DNA of 47,188 nucleotides from a virus. Below, one piece after another: positions 34,201-41,608 of the stretch. The stretch is from positions 1 to 47,188 of the IMG/VR virus record IMGVR_UViG_3300042923_001328; one strand, given 5' to 3'. Under the pieces are notes generated by a model. That model had not been told where the DNA came from and searched no databases. It worked only from the letters and a program-made list of their open reading frames with translations. The position numbers were made by a program, and so were the translations under genes. Every line of letters starts with the position of its first letter. The first letter of the stretch is position 1.

Positions 34201-34503
34201 TTAAAATGAAATTGCGATACTTCTTCTTATGTAATCTTTTCTGCCTGTAACTTCTTTTAAGCAGTCCTTTGCAGAAAGACTTGGGTTATCAAATACCATT
34301 CTAAAGAACTCAATAGCGGCCTCTCTAAACTCTCTTTTAAACTTTACGACCTTTAATATTTGCTCGTCTATATCTTCCTCTGATATATGTTTTAAATACC
34401 CCTTATCAATTAAACGGGACATTAATATGGCTTCTGTATATTTACCTTCCCATTCATTAATAAACAGTTCTAAAGCGATTTTCTTATCAGTTAAACAATG
34501 CAT
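34201..34503 (-). CDS. hypothetical protein, 100 aa
   Basis: Not recognised. Start ATG at 34503 chosen because AGGAGGTGTTG lies immediately upstream; the longer frame would translate that ribosome site. The protein is helical and charged: MHCLTDKKIALELFINEWEG, EEDIDEQILKVVKFKREFRE, then SLSAKDCLKEVTGRKDYIRR. The last part has the feel of a small DNA- or RNA-binding region. Promoter-like copy e lies just upstream. Confidence 0.65.
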   Translation of the reverse strand: MHCLTDKKIALELFINEWEGKYTEAILMSRLIDKGYLKHISEEDIDEQILKVVKFKREFREAAIEFFRMVFDNPSLSAKDCLKEVTGRKDYIRRSIAISF

Positions 34504-34527
34504 ACAACAACACCTCCTATAAAATCT

Positions 34528-34565
34528 TGTACATATCATTTGAACAAAACTTTGCTGATACCTTT
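34528..34565 (-). promoter_or_regulatory. repeated promoter-like element, copy e
   Basis: Minus strand AAAGG, 11 nt, TTTTGTTCAAA, then TGATATGTACAA; about 25 nt before the 34503 start. Confidence 0.55.
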
Positions 34566-34593
34566 AAGTAATTTATGGCAATTACATTGGATA

Positions 34594-34682
34594 AAAAAAG
34601 AAAGCACTCTATCGTCTTGGCTTCGATAAAATACTTTCTTTTTAAAATAGTGTTGTGTATGTTTAACAAATGGGTTTCACAC
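34594..34682 (-). ncRNA. short terminator-ended RNA d
   Basis: About 85 nt run from promoter-like copy d to a 15-bp hairpin (34638-34624 with 34614-34600, including three G-U pairs) followed by TTTTTTT. No ribosome site with an ORF lies between, so this looks like a small RNA. Its 5' part also has AGTGT/ACACT complementarity. Confidence 0.5.
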
Positions 34683-34715
34683 TTATCTATTGGACAAAAG
34701 TCCTTCAATCCCTGC
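34678..34715 (-). promoter_or_regulatory. repeated promoter-like element, copy d
   Basis: Minus strand GCAGG, 11 nt, TTTTGTCCAAT, then AGATAAGTGTG. Confidence 0.55.
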
Positions 34716-34723
34716 TTTTTTAT

Positions 34724-34945
34724 TTAGTTTTTTAACAAAAATATTCTTTTAATTTTCCATAGATTACTTTGTATTATAACTAAAGAAGTTAAAACAGTTG
34801 AAAGAGTAATTAAAGCAATTCCTGAATATTTTATTATGTTAGTTACTATATAATTAAAAGCAAATATTTCTGCTGCAACTATTATTCCAGTAGCCATTAT
34901 TATAATTTCCAATAAAGCAATTAAAGCACGACTTGTTTTATCCAT
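34724..34945 (-). CDS. small membrane protein, 73 aa
   Basis: Start at ATG 34945 with GGAGGTG 7 nt upstream. Two hydrophobic helices, about residues 8-30 (LIALLEIIIMATGIIVAAEI) and 38-60 (YSGIALITLSTVLTSLVII), and a basic end (WKIKRIFLLKN). Function unknown. Preceded by a CGAGTTATAAT promoter-like site. Confidence 0.65.
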   Translation of the reverse strand: MDKTSRALIALLEIIIMATGIIVAAEIFAFNYIVTNIIKYSGIALITLSTVLTSLVIIQSNLWKIKRIFLLKN

Positions 34946-34976
34946 TAAATACACCTCCGTAAATTTATTATAGACA

Positions 34977-34988
34977 AATTATAACTCG
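34977..34988 (-). promoter_or_regulatory. CGAGTTATAATT promoter-like site
   Basis: Minus strand CGAGTTATAATT, containing a perfect TATAAT, 32 nt before the 34945 start. The same box stands at 39266 (32 nt before its gene) and, as CGAGTTAAAATT, at 45820 (27 nt before the integrase). Confidence 0.5.
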
Positions 34989-35044
34989 TTTATCAGAATT
35001 ATGCAGGTCCATCCTTACATAATTTAAAAATATTTTTCGATATA

Positions 35045-35084
35045 AGTAAAACAAGAAACCACCTGCCTTTGCAAGTGGTTTTGT
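35045..35084 (-). terminator. terminator after the 35230-35141 genes
   Basis: On the minus strand AACCAC, 12-nt loop, GTGGTT then TCTTGTTTT. The stretch 35085-35140 shows nothing else. Confidence 0.6.
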
Positions 35085-35140
35085 GTAATTTTCTATTCTT
35101 TTATCCTCTTTATTATTTATCGGAAGACTTAACTATGTAT

Positions 35141-35230
35141 TTAATAATCACATATTAAAACTACAAGTACAGCGACAAAAGGTAATAAACTAAAGAATAA
35201 TTTAACTCCTGTGCTGATTCCCTCACACAT
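35141..35230 (-). CDS. 29-aa membrane peptide
   Basis: Start ATG at 35230 overlaps the previous stop (TAATG) with AGGTGG upstream. MCEGISTGVKLF then a hydrophobic helix (FSLLPFVAVLVVLI) and CDY end. Translationally coupled to the 35673-35230 gene. Too short to assign. Confidence 0.55.
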   Translation of the reverse strand: MCEGISTGVKLFFSLLPFVAVLVVLICDY

Positions 35231-35673
35231 TACTTACCACCTGCTCTTGCTTTTACAATTAAGCCCTCATATGATTTCATATCACTACCACTAAAGAAGA
35301 AATCTTCAATAGATTCTCCAATAGATAAGTTTCTTACTCTCATATGTTCTATTTTTTCACTTTTAGGAATCCACTTCAAAAGCAATGATAATGATTTAAT
35401 TTCCTGGTCTAAACTATTTATTCTTTCTTTGTTATTTTTAATTCTTAATTGCCACTGTGCAATTCTTTTCTTATTATTTGAGTTAAGGATATTTTGATAT
35501 ATATTGGAATTACTTTTATCAAGTCTAAGGCTTTCATTTTTTAAAAATTTTATTGTTTCTTTAATCATATTATCTGTATTAAAAGGCATGAATATTGTAG
35601 GCTTATATTGATTTTCTATATAAGGATCTGGTAAAGATAATAATGCGTCAAACATTTCTTCTACACTAAACAT
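35230..35673 (-). CDS. hypothetical protein, 147 aa
   Basis: Not recognised. Start ATG at 35673 (MFSVEEMFDALLSLPDPYIE) chosen for AAAGGGGG upstream. The middle is a long helix rich in N, K and R (about 60-100), predicted coiled coil, and the end is basic (VKARAGGK). It lies in the early block between two tiny membrane genes. Confidence 0.6.
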   Translation of the reverse strand: MFSVEEMFDALLSLPDPYIENQYKPTIFMPFNTDNMIKETIKFLKNESLRLDKSNSNIYQNILNSNNKKRIAQWQLRIKNNKERINSLDQEIKSLSLLLKWIPKSEKIEHMRVRNLSIGESIEDFFFSGSDMKSYEGLIVKARAGGK

Positions 35674-35688
35674 TGGTATCAACCCCCT

Positions 35689-35778
35689 TTACATAAAAAC
35701 CTTTAATATCATATGGAGAACTATATATATTACTAATCCAATGATTACACATTCTAAACCTGATATATCCCTCTTCAT
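35689..35778 (-). CDS. 29-aa membrane peptide
   Basis: ATG at 35778 overlaps the stop of the DUF1064 gene (ATGA) with AAGGAG upstream. MKRDISGLE followed by one hydrophobic helix (VIIGLVIYIVLHMIL) and KVFM. A second tiny membrane peptide in this block; function unknown. Confidence 0.55.
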   Translation of the reverse strand: MKRDISGLECVIIGLVIYIVLHMILKVFM

Positions 35779-36170
35779 TCGTCCCTCTCCTTACTGAAAT
35801 AATCAACCCAGCCTTTATCATAAACAACCCATAGAAGAGGCAAATCAGGATATCTTAATAAAAACATTTTTCTTTTTATCTTCGCTACATCAGTAGCATC
35901 GCCTTTTACATCTATGATCTCTATAGAACCATCGTTATGTACTACTTTAAAATCTGCTATATATGTAATAGACCTTATCGTTTTACCGTCCTTGGTTTTA
36001 AACTTATCTTGTAGAGTGAAAGACGGCTGCAACTCAAAATCTTTTATTTCCCCTTTTGCTTTTCTATCTTTTAAGTAAAGATAGTATTTACTCTCTACCT
36101 TACTATCAAATTTAAACCCGTCTATATAAGTCTTCTTTGCATTATATTTGCTTTTCTTCCTCTTATACAT
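35775..36170 (-). CDS. DUF1064-like phage nuclease-type protein
   Basis: A 131-residue protein: MYKRKKSKYNAKKTYIDGFKF, then FDSKVESKYYLYL, ELQPSFTL and a core ADFKV...IEIIDVKGDA, the pattern of DUF1064 proteins with a PD-(D/E)XK-like site (D in ADFKV, D and K in DVKG). These are phage-encoded and proposed to act in recombination or DNA processing. ATG at 36170 chosen for AGGTGA spacing. Overlaps the methyltransferase end by 8 nt. Confidence 0.75.
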   Translation of the reverse strand: MYKRKKSKYNAKKTYIDGFKFDSKVESKYYLYLKDRKAKGEIKDFELQPSFTLQDKFKTKDGKTIRSITYIADFKVVHNDGSIEIIDVKGDATDVAKIKRKMFLLRYPDLPLLWVVYDKGWVDYFSKERDE

Positions 36171-37116
36171 TGGCATCACCTGCCAATAGTTCTTTTAATA
36201 TATTCTCAACCACTATTACAACTATACTATTGCCGGCCATTTTATAAAGTTTTGTATCTGTAAATCCATTTTCCCTAAGCAATATATAATCGCTATCGTC
36301 ATAGTCCATGAGCCTGAAACATTCTAAAGGAGTTAATTTTCTTACGGTTCCGTTTTTTATAACTCTCTTTTTACCACATGAATCGCCTGTCGTAAGAGTT
36401 CCAAATGTTTTATTTTTAAATACTCTAAAGGTGGTTTCAAAGGATCTATCGGCTAAAATTAATTCTTGAGAATTATATAAATCTCCGAGGAGTTCAATTT
36501 CTTTATCTTTATAATATCTTTGCTCTACATTCTCTTTTAAGATATCTTCTATCTTGATATCTTTAAAAACGGTTGATTTGAAGTTAAATTCTCGGTCTAT
36601 ATCTTTTCTTATACTTACTATAAAAACTCTTTCCCTGTGCTGCGGGATACCAAAATTTTTACTATCTAAGACTTTAAAATAGTTATTATATCCTGCAGTA
36701 TCTAAATCGTTCAATATTCTTATAAAATCGTCTTTAAACTTTTTATGCGTAACAAGGGCTTTTACATTTTCTATGATGGAATATTTAGGCTTCTTACTTT
36801 TCAATATCCTTAAACCTTCGTAGTACAATCCACTTCTTGTTTCCCCTTCAACTATCCCTCTTTGTTTGCCAGCAATGGATATATCCTGACAGGGAAAACC
36901 CCATGTCATTAAATCAAAATCCTCTAACTGTGCAGCATTTACTTTTGTAATATCACCTAAATTTAATTCTTCAGATACATTATGTAAAAGTGAATATGCT
37001 TTACTTACCTGTTTATCAATCTCACAATAGTTAATTAATTTATAATCTATTCCTTGCCTCTCTAAAGCCTTTTCAAATGAGCCAAGGCCAGAGAATATAC
37101 TTAACATTCTAATCAC
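36163..37116 (-). CDS. C5-cytosine DNA methyltransferase
   Basis: A 317-residue methylase. Seen: motif I MLSIFSGLGSFEKALE (about 4-19), motif IV with catalytic Cys in WGFPCQDISIAG (about 87-98), motif VI ENVKALV (about 128), motif VIII QHRERVF, and motif X near the end (YKMAGNSIVV). A single short target domain lies between. GTG start at 37116 has GGGGGAG upstream. No partner endonuclease is adjacent, so it likely guards phage DNA from host enzymes or marks it. A diverged copy of the leader hairpin element precedes it. Confidence 0.9.
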   Translation of the reverse strand: MIRMLSIFSGLGSFEKALERQGIDYKLINYCEIDKQVSKAYSLLHNVSEELNLGDITKVNAAQLEDFDLMTWGFPCQDISIAGKQRGIVEGETRSGLYYEGLRILKSKKPKYSIIENVKALVTHKKFKDDFIRILNDLDTAGYNNYFKVLDSKNFGIPQHRERVFIVSIRKDIDREFNFKSTVFKDIKIEDILKENVEQRYYKDKEIELLGDLYNSQELILADRSFETTFRVFKNKTFGTLTTGDSCGKKRVIKNGTVRKLTPLECFRLMDYDDSDYILLRENGFTDTKLYKMAGNSIVVIVVENILKELLAGDANV

Positions 37117-37165
37117 TACAAACTCCCCCTTCCGTTGCGTAAACAACAAAAGAAGCGGGGCTGTT
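37117..37165 (-). promoter_or_regulatory. hairpin leader element, diverged copy 4
   Basis: On the minus strand GTTGT, TTAC, GCAAC then GGAAGGGGGAG before the methyltransferase start; upstream AACAGC box. Weaker match to the copies at 38235, 41609 and 41842. Confidence 0.4.
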
Positions 37166-37213
37166 TTTGTGCTGTATTAGATTTCTTTGTTTATACTCTT
37201 ATTCGCCTCTAAA

Positions 37214-37345
37214 TTATTTTCTTTTTAACCATAAATACAGAATTACAAAAATTAATACTAACCACCAAGCACGTTTTAAATATTCAATTCCTAACAGGAA
37301 ATATAATTTATTTAACTCAACAAATGTAAATTGTGATAAGTCCAT
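37214..37345 (-). CDS. 43-aa single-pass membrane protein
   Basis: ATG at 37345 has AGGAGGTG upstream, encoded in the last codons of the preceding gene. MDLSQFTFVELNKLYFLLGI, then EYLKRAWW and a hydrophobic helix (LVLIFVILYLWL) with KRK end. Function unknown. Confidence 0.6.
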   Translation of the reverse strand: MDLSQFTFVELNKLYFLLGIEYLKRAWWLVLIFVILYLWLKRK

Positions 37346-37346
37346 A

Positions 37347-38234
37347 TTAAAACACCTCCTGTTTAAACTTACATATTTCAATAGTTTTAATTATCTTGCA
37401 CTTCTCCATAGTTTCGTGCTTTATGCCTCTCCTTTTATGTTTGGCACTATTTTCGCCCTTCTCGTTTATAGTAGCGGCTCTATAGAGGTAATCGTCAGGG
37501 AAGGCTTCTAATATACTGTTTAAATCTTCTCTATACTCTTCTGTTTGCCTATAAGCCTCCATACGGGGTCTTACTATACTATCTATAATTAACTTCCTTA
37601 ACTTCTCTATATTGGCTACAGAGGCAGTATTCTTTGTTATAAAGGTCTTCATTTTTTCGTTTAATGGTTTTCCTTCGTCTTCAAGTAAAACAGACCTTTT
37701 AAATATTTCCTTTAATTCTTCTTTGGAGATTTTATTTGCTTTGAGAGTTGCTTTGTTATAGATAAGAATATTGCCATTATGATTATCTTTAAGAGGTAAA
37801 TACACTAAATCATTTTTATCTGTGGTTACATGAAAATAATCACTAAAATCAATTGGTGCATACTTTTGCTTTTGAGAATATGTAAGTTCTGCCTCTAAAC
37901 AATCTAAGAACCTACCGGGGGCTACACCAAAGATTTCTTTTAAACAGAACCTTACGGTTAATTTATAGAAGTCTAAAGGGTAATCGTCTTTTACTATATT
38001 TCCTTCTATTACTCTTATACGGACGAAATCTTTAAACTCAAGAACTAAATCATATTCGGAGTCCTTAGCGTCCTTATGGGCTTCCTTTGTATTTTCTTTT
38101 ACCTTTCCCCACTTAACACCTAAATGAACACCAAACTCCTTTTGCATTGCCAAGACCATTAATTCTATTTCTTTTTCAAACCCTGATTTACTTTGGTTAT
38201 AACAATCTTCTTGTAATTGAAATAACTCTTCCAT
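37347..38234 (-). CDS. hypothetical early protein, 295 aa
   Basis: Not recognised. Start ATG at 38234 (MEELFQLQEDCYNQ) follows the conserved GGTGTTGTGT leader. Mixed alpha/beta, with FEKEIELMVLAMQKEF, VRIRVIEGNIVKDDYPLDFY and a long basic helical C-terminus (KHKRRGIKHETMEKCKII). No clear catalytic motif. Largest unknown gene of the early block. Confidence 0.65.
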   Translation of the reverse strand: MEELFQLQEDCYNQSKSGFEKEIELMVLAMQKEFGVHLGVKWGKVKENTKEAHKDAKDSEYDLVLEFKDFVRIRVIEGNIVKDDYPLDFYKLTVRFCLKEIFGVAPGRFLDCLEAELTYSQKQKYAPIDFSDYFHVTTDKNDLVYLPLKDNHNGNILIYNKATLKANKISKEELKEIFKRSVLLEDEGKPLNEKMKTFITKNTASVANIEKLRKLIIDSIVRPRMEAYRQTEEYREDLNSILEAFPDDYLYRAATINEKGENSAKHKRRGIKHETMEKCKIIKTIEICKFKQEVF

Positions 38235-38282
38235 ACACAACACCTGCCTTTCCCTTGCGTGAAAGCAAAGTGCTGTCTTTTG
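38235..38282 (-). promoter_or_regulatory. hairpin leader element, copy 1
   Basis: Minus strand AAAAGACAGCA, hairpin CTTTGC-TTTCAC-GCAAGG (38270-38253), then GAAAGGCAGGTGTTGTGT directly before ATG. Confidence 0.65.
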
Positions 38283-38319
38283 TAAAACCTAATTTGTCGG
38301 TGTAATCACGACTTTACAA

Positions 38320-38478
38320 TTAATCTATCAATGTAGTAGTTCCAACACAATTTTGAATAGACATTATACCGTCTTCTACCTCTACACATATTGGTTTTTC
38401 GATTTTAGCGTTTCTTATAATACATACAGGGGTATCTTCGGATACTTCCTTTCCATTAACGATAATTTTTATATCCAT
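38320..38478 (-). CDS. hypothetical small protein, 52 aa
   Basis: ATG at 38478 overlaps the previous stop (TAATG) with AAAGGAGGTG upstream. MDIKIIVNGKEVSEDTP... with three Cys (residues 19, 31, 44) and beta-strand pattern (ICVEVEDGIMSIQNCVG). Likely a small phage beta-protein; function unknown. Confidence 0.6.
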   Translation of the reverse strand: MDIKIIVNGKEVSEDTPVCIIRNAKIEKPICVEVEDGIMSIQNCVGTTTLID

Positions 38479-38747
38479 TACTCAACACCTCCTTTTATTA
38501 ACTCTTCAAACATTTTTATAATCTCCCTCTTAGCCTCATTCATTTCTATACTGCTGCTTGTAAGGTCTTCCTTCCTTAAAGAGGAAACTCCGTACTTATA
38601 AATGTCCCTCTCTATATTGGCTTTATCATAACCATAATTCCGAGCATTCCTTATCAGGAGTTCCAAAAGGTTTTCTAATCTTTTCTTTTTATCTTCTGTC
38701 TTTGCTTTATCTAAAAGTTCAAATAAGAGATCTAAATTATCTTTCAT
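38478..38747 (-). CDS. hypothetical protein, 89 aa
   Basis: Not recognised. Highly charged helical protein (MKDNLDLLFELLDKAKTEDKKKR; NEAKREIIKMFEELIKGG). It starts 1 bp after the previous gene's stop. Co-transcribed with its neighbours. Confidence 0.6.
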   Translation of the reverse strand: MKDNLDLLFELLDKAKTEDKKKRLENLLELLIRNARNYGYDKANIERDIYKYGVSSLRKEDLTSSSIEMNEAKREIIKMFEELIKGGVE

Positions 38748-38748
38748 A

Positions 38749-38922
38749 TTACTGCTTCCCCCTATTTGCTCTTCTTGATTCTTTAGCCATTTTTCTTCTT
38801 GCCTTTACTTTTTTATAATCATATTTTCTTTTACATCTTTTCTTTTCAGGCTTACCAAGGCCTAATAACTTAATTAAAGTTTTAAGGGAAACAACAGAAC
38901 CTAACTCATTTTTCTTTTCCAT
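38749..38922 (-). CDS. small basic protein, 57 aa
   Basis: Start at ATG 38922 (AAAGGAGTGTGTTGTTC upstream), not the longer frame, which would translate the terminator hairpin. MEKKNELGSVVSLKTLIKLL then a strongly basic tail (KPEKKRCKRKYDYKKVKARR). Probably nucleic-acid binding. It follows attenuator-like RNA b. Confidence 0.6.
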   Translation of the reverse strand: MEKKNELGSVVSLKTLIKLLGLGKPEKKRCKRKYDYKKVKARRKMAKESRRANRGKQ

Positions 38923-38939
38923 GAACAACACACTCCTTT

Positions 38940-39030
38940 CAAAAAATAAAAAACAGAACAATAACACGGGAGAATGTCCCATGCCTTTTGCTCTGTTAAA
39001 ATACTATAATTATCTTATAAAATTGTTATA
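38940..39030 (-). ncRNA. short terminator-ended RNA / attenuator leader b
   Basis: From promoter-like copy b the minus strand runs into a long hairpin, AACAGAGC... GGGA-CATTC-TCCC ...GTTCTGTT, then TTTTTTATTTTTT, and then the ribosome site of the 38922 gene. Confidence 0.5.
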
Positions 39031-39064
39031 TATGTCTATTAGACAAAACCATTGCTATCCCTGC
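39026..39064 (-). promoter_or_regulatory. repeated promoter-like element, copy b
   Basis: Minus strand GCAGG, 11 nt, TTTTGTCTAAT, then AGACATATATAA. It contains a perfect TGTCT-AAT-AGACA palindrome. Confidence 0.6.
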
Positions 39065-39075
39065 TTTTGAAAGGA

Positions 39076-39234
39076 CTATTTACACAATATTTTTGTAATT
39101 TCAGAAGGAAGAGGCGGTTGTTCCATAACATACTCCTCTCCGTATAACTCCCTTATGTACTTAACTAAATCGTCCGGGTCCATATCCCAAATTGAATCGT
39201 CTATGGGCTTTTCTATAAACTTAATCTCAGACAT
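39076..39234 (-). CDS. hypothetical small acidic protein, 52 aa
   Basis: ATG at 39234 with AAAGGGGG upstream and a CGAGTTATAAT site 32 nt before. MSEIKFIEKPIDDSIWDMDP then DDLVKYIRELYGEEY and a Pro-rich end. Acidic; function unknown. Lies beside the candidate origin. Confidence 0.6.
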   Translation of the reverse strand: MSEIKFIEKPIDDSIWDMDPDDLVKYIRELYGEEYVMEQPPLPSEITKILCK

Positions 39235-39265
39235 ATAAATCCCCCTTTTAAATAGTTGATAAGTA

Positions 39266-39277
39266 AATTATAACTCG
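39266..39277 (-). promoter_or_regulatory. CGAGTTATAATT promoter-like site
   Basis: Second exact copy of CGAGTTATAATT, 32 nt before the 39234 start. Confidence 0.5.
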
Positions 39278-39316
39278 ATATAAAAGAAGAGGCAGCGGGA
39301 ATGTTATTCTGTAAAA

Positions 39317-39629
39317 TATACCGTTTCCATACCACTAAATATACCGGTCATATACCACTTTTTAAATTCTAAACCCATTGAAAACAGTGCCTTTGAACCA
39401 CTTATACCATTTATACCGCCTTTTTCTAAAGCATAGACTTATATATAAATCAAATTAATATCTATTAAACTTATATATTATATAAATATAAATTCTTTTA
39501 CTTTTAAAATTAGTGGTATAAACGGTATAAGTGGTATAAACATAGTAATATCAACGGTTTCAGAAGATAGGTTAGTGGTATATTGGTGGTATGTTTTTGT
39601 TTAAAAGTGGTATAAAAACGGTATATAAA
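39317..39629. other. candidate phage replication origin (iteron array)
   Basis: No gene in this 310-bp stretch. Left part (39317-39420): about seven TATACC units (TATACCGTTT, TATACCGGTC, TATACCACTT and similar). Right part (39512-39625): about seven units in the opposite orientation (AGTGGTATAAA, ACGGTATAA). Between them lies ~95 bp of almost pure A/T. It adjoins the primase/helicase gene. Inverted iteron clusters around an AT-rich core are expected of an origin. Confidence 0.6.
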
Positions 39630-39658
39630 AAAGAAGTCCCCGTTTTAGAGAACTTCTT
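39625..39658 (-). terminator. terminator after primase gene
   Basis: On the minus strand AAGAAGT, 14-nt loop, ACTTCTT then TTTTTATA. Confidence 0.75.
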
Positions 39659-39665
39659 TTGAAAT

Positions 39666-41246
39666 TTAGTTATTATTTTTAGTGCAGTAGAAAGCAAATT
39701 TTAGGTTTGTATATGTGTTATCTACTTCAACTTCTTTAAGTTTTATACCATAGTAGAACCTTTTACCTCCACTTGTAGAGTCTTTCTTCTTTTCTATTCC
39801 AAGTCTTGAGAGTTCCTTTTCTATGATTTTTTGAGTATTCTTGATTTTGTCATTTTCTAAGACCTCTAAACAGAAGTATTTAAACATTTCATTTACCCTA
39901 CTTGCATTGAGTTTATCTTTCTTATCACCTGTTACTTCTATATATTCGTCAAGGAATTGTAATGATATATTATTGCTATATCTATATTCATGCAATTCCT
40001 TTTCAGCAACTTCGGATTCAGTAAATTTAAAGCCTTTGCTTATAAGTCTATCTAAACCTTCTAAAGCCCACATAAGAATAAAATCTTTTTCTAAGGCTAA
40101 CTTCTCTAATAGGCTTAAATCTCTTTTGTCAGGAGCCACAGGATTATTGAAAGGAATAATAGTAATTCTTTCGTAGAAAGCAGCAGTCTTATCCTTTGAA
40201 TAGTTTGGAGGCAAGTTGTTCATACTGAATACGAACTTTGCTTTGTTATAGAAATTGAAAGGATGTCCAAACTTTCTTCTTGCTGATATTGGATCTCCTC
40301 CTGATGCCTTCTTGAAAAATCCAACATCTTCAAGAGGTTTATCAGATATATCACCAGAAGTATTTACAGTCTTACCAAATAAATCTGCTTTGTTATGTTC
40401 CACGTCAAGTTCTTGAAGGTCAAAAGCAGTTCTGAAATCTTGTGGTATTAAACCATTTATTACTGCTTCAAGGAATGTACTTTTACCACTTCCCGGTTCT
40501 CCAAGCAAGAAGAAAAACATTTTTCTACTGTTGGTATAAGTTGTAAGACAATAGCCTGCCATTTCTTGTAATACCATTTGAAGGTTCTTATCAGGAATTG
40601 CTTGATTTAAGAACTTCATAAAGTTTTCACCTTTAGCATTAATATCATAATTTGCGTCTAACTGTAATGTAGAAATATATTCAGGTGTATGTTCTTGAAG
40701 TTCCTTTGTTTTTATATTGTATAATCCGTTTTTAAGATTTAAAATATTTGGATTTGGATTTAAGTCCTCTTGAAACTTATTAACTCTATCGTCAATTTTC
40801 CATTGGTTGGCAGCATCTCTTATAATGTCCATAGTAGAGAACTCAATACCTAATTCGCTTTTTATAATACCTAATTCTTCGTTTTGTTTAGCCTCTCTAT
40901 AATATCCATTGCTATAGAAGTAGAACTGACCTGTTGCATAAATTGCTTTGTATTTCTTAATAATAAACTCTGCCAATTTACCTTTATGAACATACATTTT
41001 ACCATTAGAAGTAACATTTAACCAAGATGCTTTAACTATATGCTCATTGCCTTCTGCGTCATACTTAACTTCCTTATCATTGTTTTTGTTAGTATTCTTA
41101 TTGTTTCCTTTCTTGCTACTTTTCTTTTTATTATTATTTTCAGAAACACTATCATTTTTAACTACAACACTTAAACCATTAAAAGCATTCACGTCATTAG
41201 GACTGCCAAGACCCCATTCGTTTTGAATAACATTATTATTGTTCAT
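39666..41246 (-). CDS. P4-family phage primase/helicase
   Basis: A 526-residue replication protein. N-terminal Asn/Lys-rich low-complexity linker (about 1-70), then D5_N-like domain (IIRDAANQWKIDDRVN, EDLNPNPNILNLKNGLYN) and superfamily-3 helicase motifs: Walker A GEPGSGKST (about 250), Walker B-like and motif C in FVFSMNNLPP (about 335), and a winged-helix C-terminus. No complete primase polymerase domain is visible at the N-terminus, so it may act as helicase only. ATG at 41246 follows AGGAGGTGTTGTGT. Confidence 0.87.
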   Translation of the reverse strand: MNNNNVIQNEWGLGSPNDVNAFNGLSVVVKNDSVSENNNKKKSSKKGNNKNTNKNNDKEVKYDAEGNEHIVKASWLNVTSNGKMYVHKGKLAEFIIKKYKAIYATGQFYFYSNGYYREAKQNEELGIIKSELGIEFSTMDIIRDAANQWKIDDRVNKFQEDLNPNPNILNLKNGLYNIKTKELQEHTPEYISTLQLDANYDINAKGENFMKFLNQAIPDKNLQMVLQEMAGYCLTTYTNSRKMFFFLLGEPGSGKSTFLEAVINGLIPQDFRTAFDLQELDVEHNKADLFGKTVNTSGDISDKPLEDVGFFKKASGGDPISARRKFGHPFNFYNKAKFVFSMNNLPPNYSKDKTAAFYERITIIPFNNPVAPDKRDLSLLEKLALEKDFILMWALEGLDRLISKGFKFTESEVAEKELHEYRYSNNISLQFLDEYIEVTGDKKDKLNASRVNEMFKYFCLEVLENDKIKNTQKIIEKELSRLGIEKKKDSTSGGKRFYYGIKLKEVEVDNTYTNLKFAFYCTKNNN

Positions 41247-41341
41247 ACACAACACCTCCTCTTTTTCAATGAACAACACTATTTAAAGGGTGAGGAGTGT
41301 ATTCGTACTTCGTTAGATTGCTGTTTTTATACACTTAATGT

Positions 41342-41402
41342 AAAACCCTTTTTACAATATCTATAGCGATATAGATACTCTAAAAGGGGTTTTATCCCCT
41401 TG
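41342..41402 (-). promoter_or_regulatory. overlapping alternative hairpins before primase gene
   Basis: Hairpin 1: AAGGGG-ATAAAA-CCCCTT (41402-41383) followed by TTTT, a terminator. Hairpin 2: AAAACCCCTTTT...AAAAAGGGTTTT with inner ATCTATA/TATAGAT (41393-41342). Both use the same CCCC, so only one can form. Confidence 0.5.
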
Positions 41403-41404
41403 AA

Positions 41405-41608
41405 TTATTTTGCTTGACTTTTGGCTTTTATCTGTTTGTATTCAGCCATAATTTGCGGTCTTATTCTTTTCTTCAATTCTTCAATAACTCCTGCAACTTC
41501 TTCTTCATTTTCTACTTCTGCAGTCATTTCAATATTTATTCTGATATTCTCATAATTACCGATATTAGCCAAGACTTGCATTCCATATTTAACTTCTTTA
41601 ATTTTCAT
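41405..41608 (-). CDS. hypothetical early protein, 67 aa
   Basis: Start ATG at 41608 after the leader hairpin element. MKIKEVKYGMQVLANIGNYENI then an acidic helix (EEEVAGVIEELKKRI). Family of small phage early proteins without known role. Translated before the primase. Confidence 0.6.
   Translation of the reverse strand: MKIKEVKYGMQVLANIGNYENIRINIEMTAEVENEEEVAGVIEELKKRIRPQIMAEYKQIKAKSQAK

Noticed and set aside
34517-34708. 63-codon minus-strand frame
   Set aside because: It spans a strong terminator hairpin and promoter-like copies d and e and has no ribosome site; considered non-coding.
36163-37116. Second restriction-modification system around the C5 methyltransferase
   Set aside because: No adjacent endonuclease candidate; the DUF1064 neighbour is a common phage protein, so a solitary protective methylase is more likely.
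38353-38601. 82-codon plus-strand frame
   Set aside because: It is the reverse of two well-supported minus-strand genes (38478-38320 and 38747-38478).
39317-39629. CRISPR array
   Set aside because: Units are 9-11 bp, occur in both orientations and have irregular spacing without unique spacers of constant length; no cas genes. Iterons fit better.
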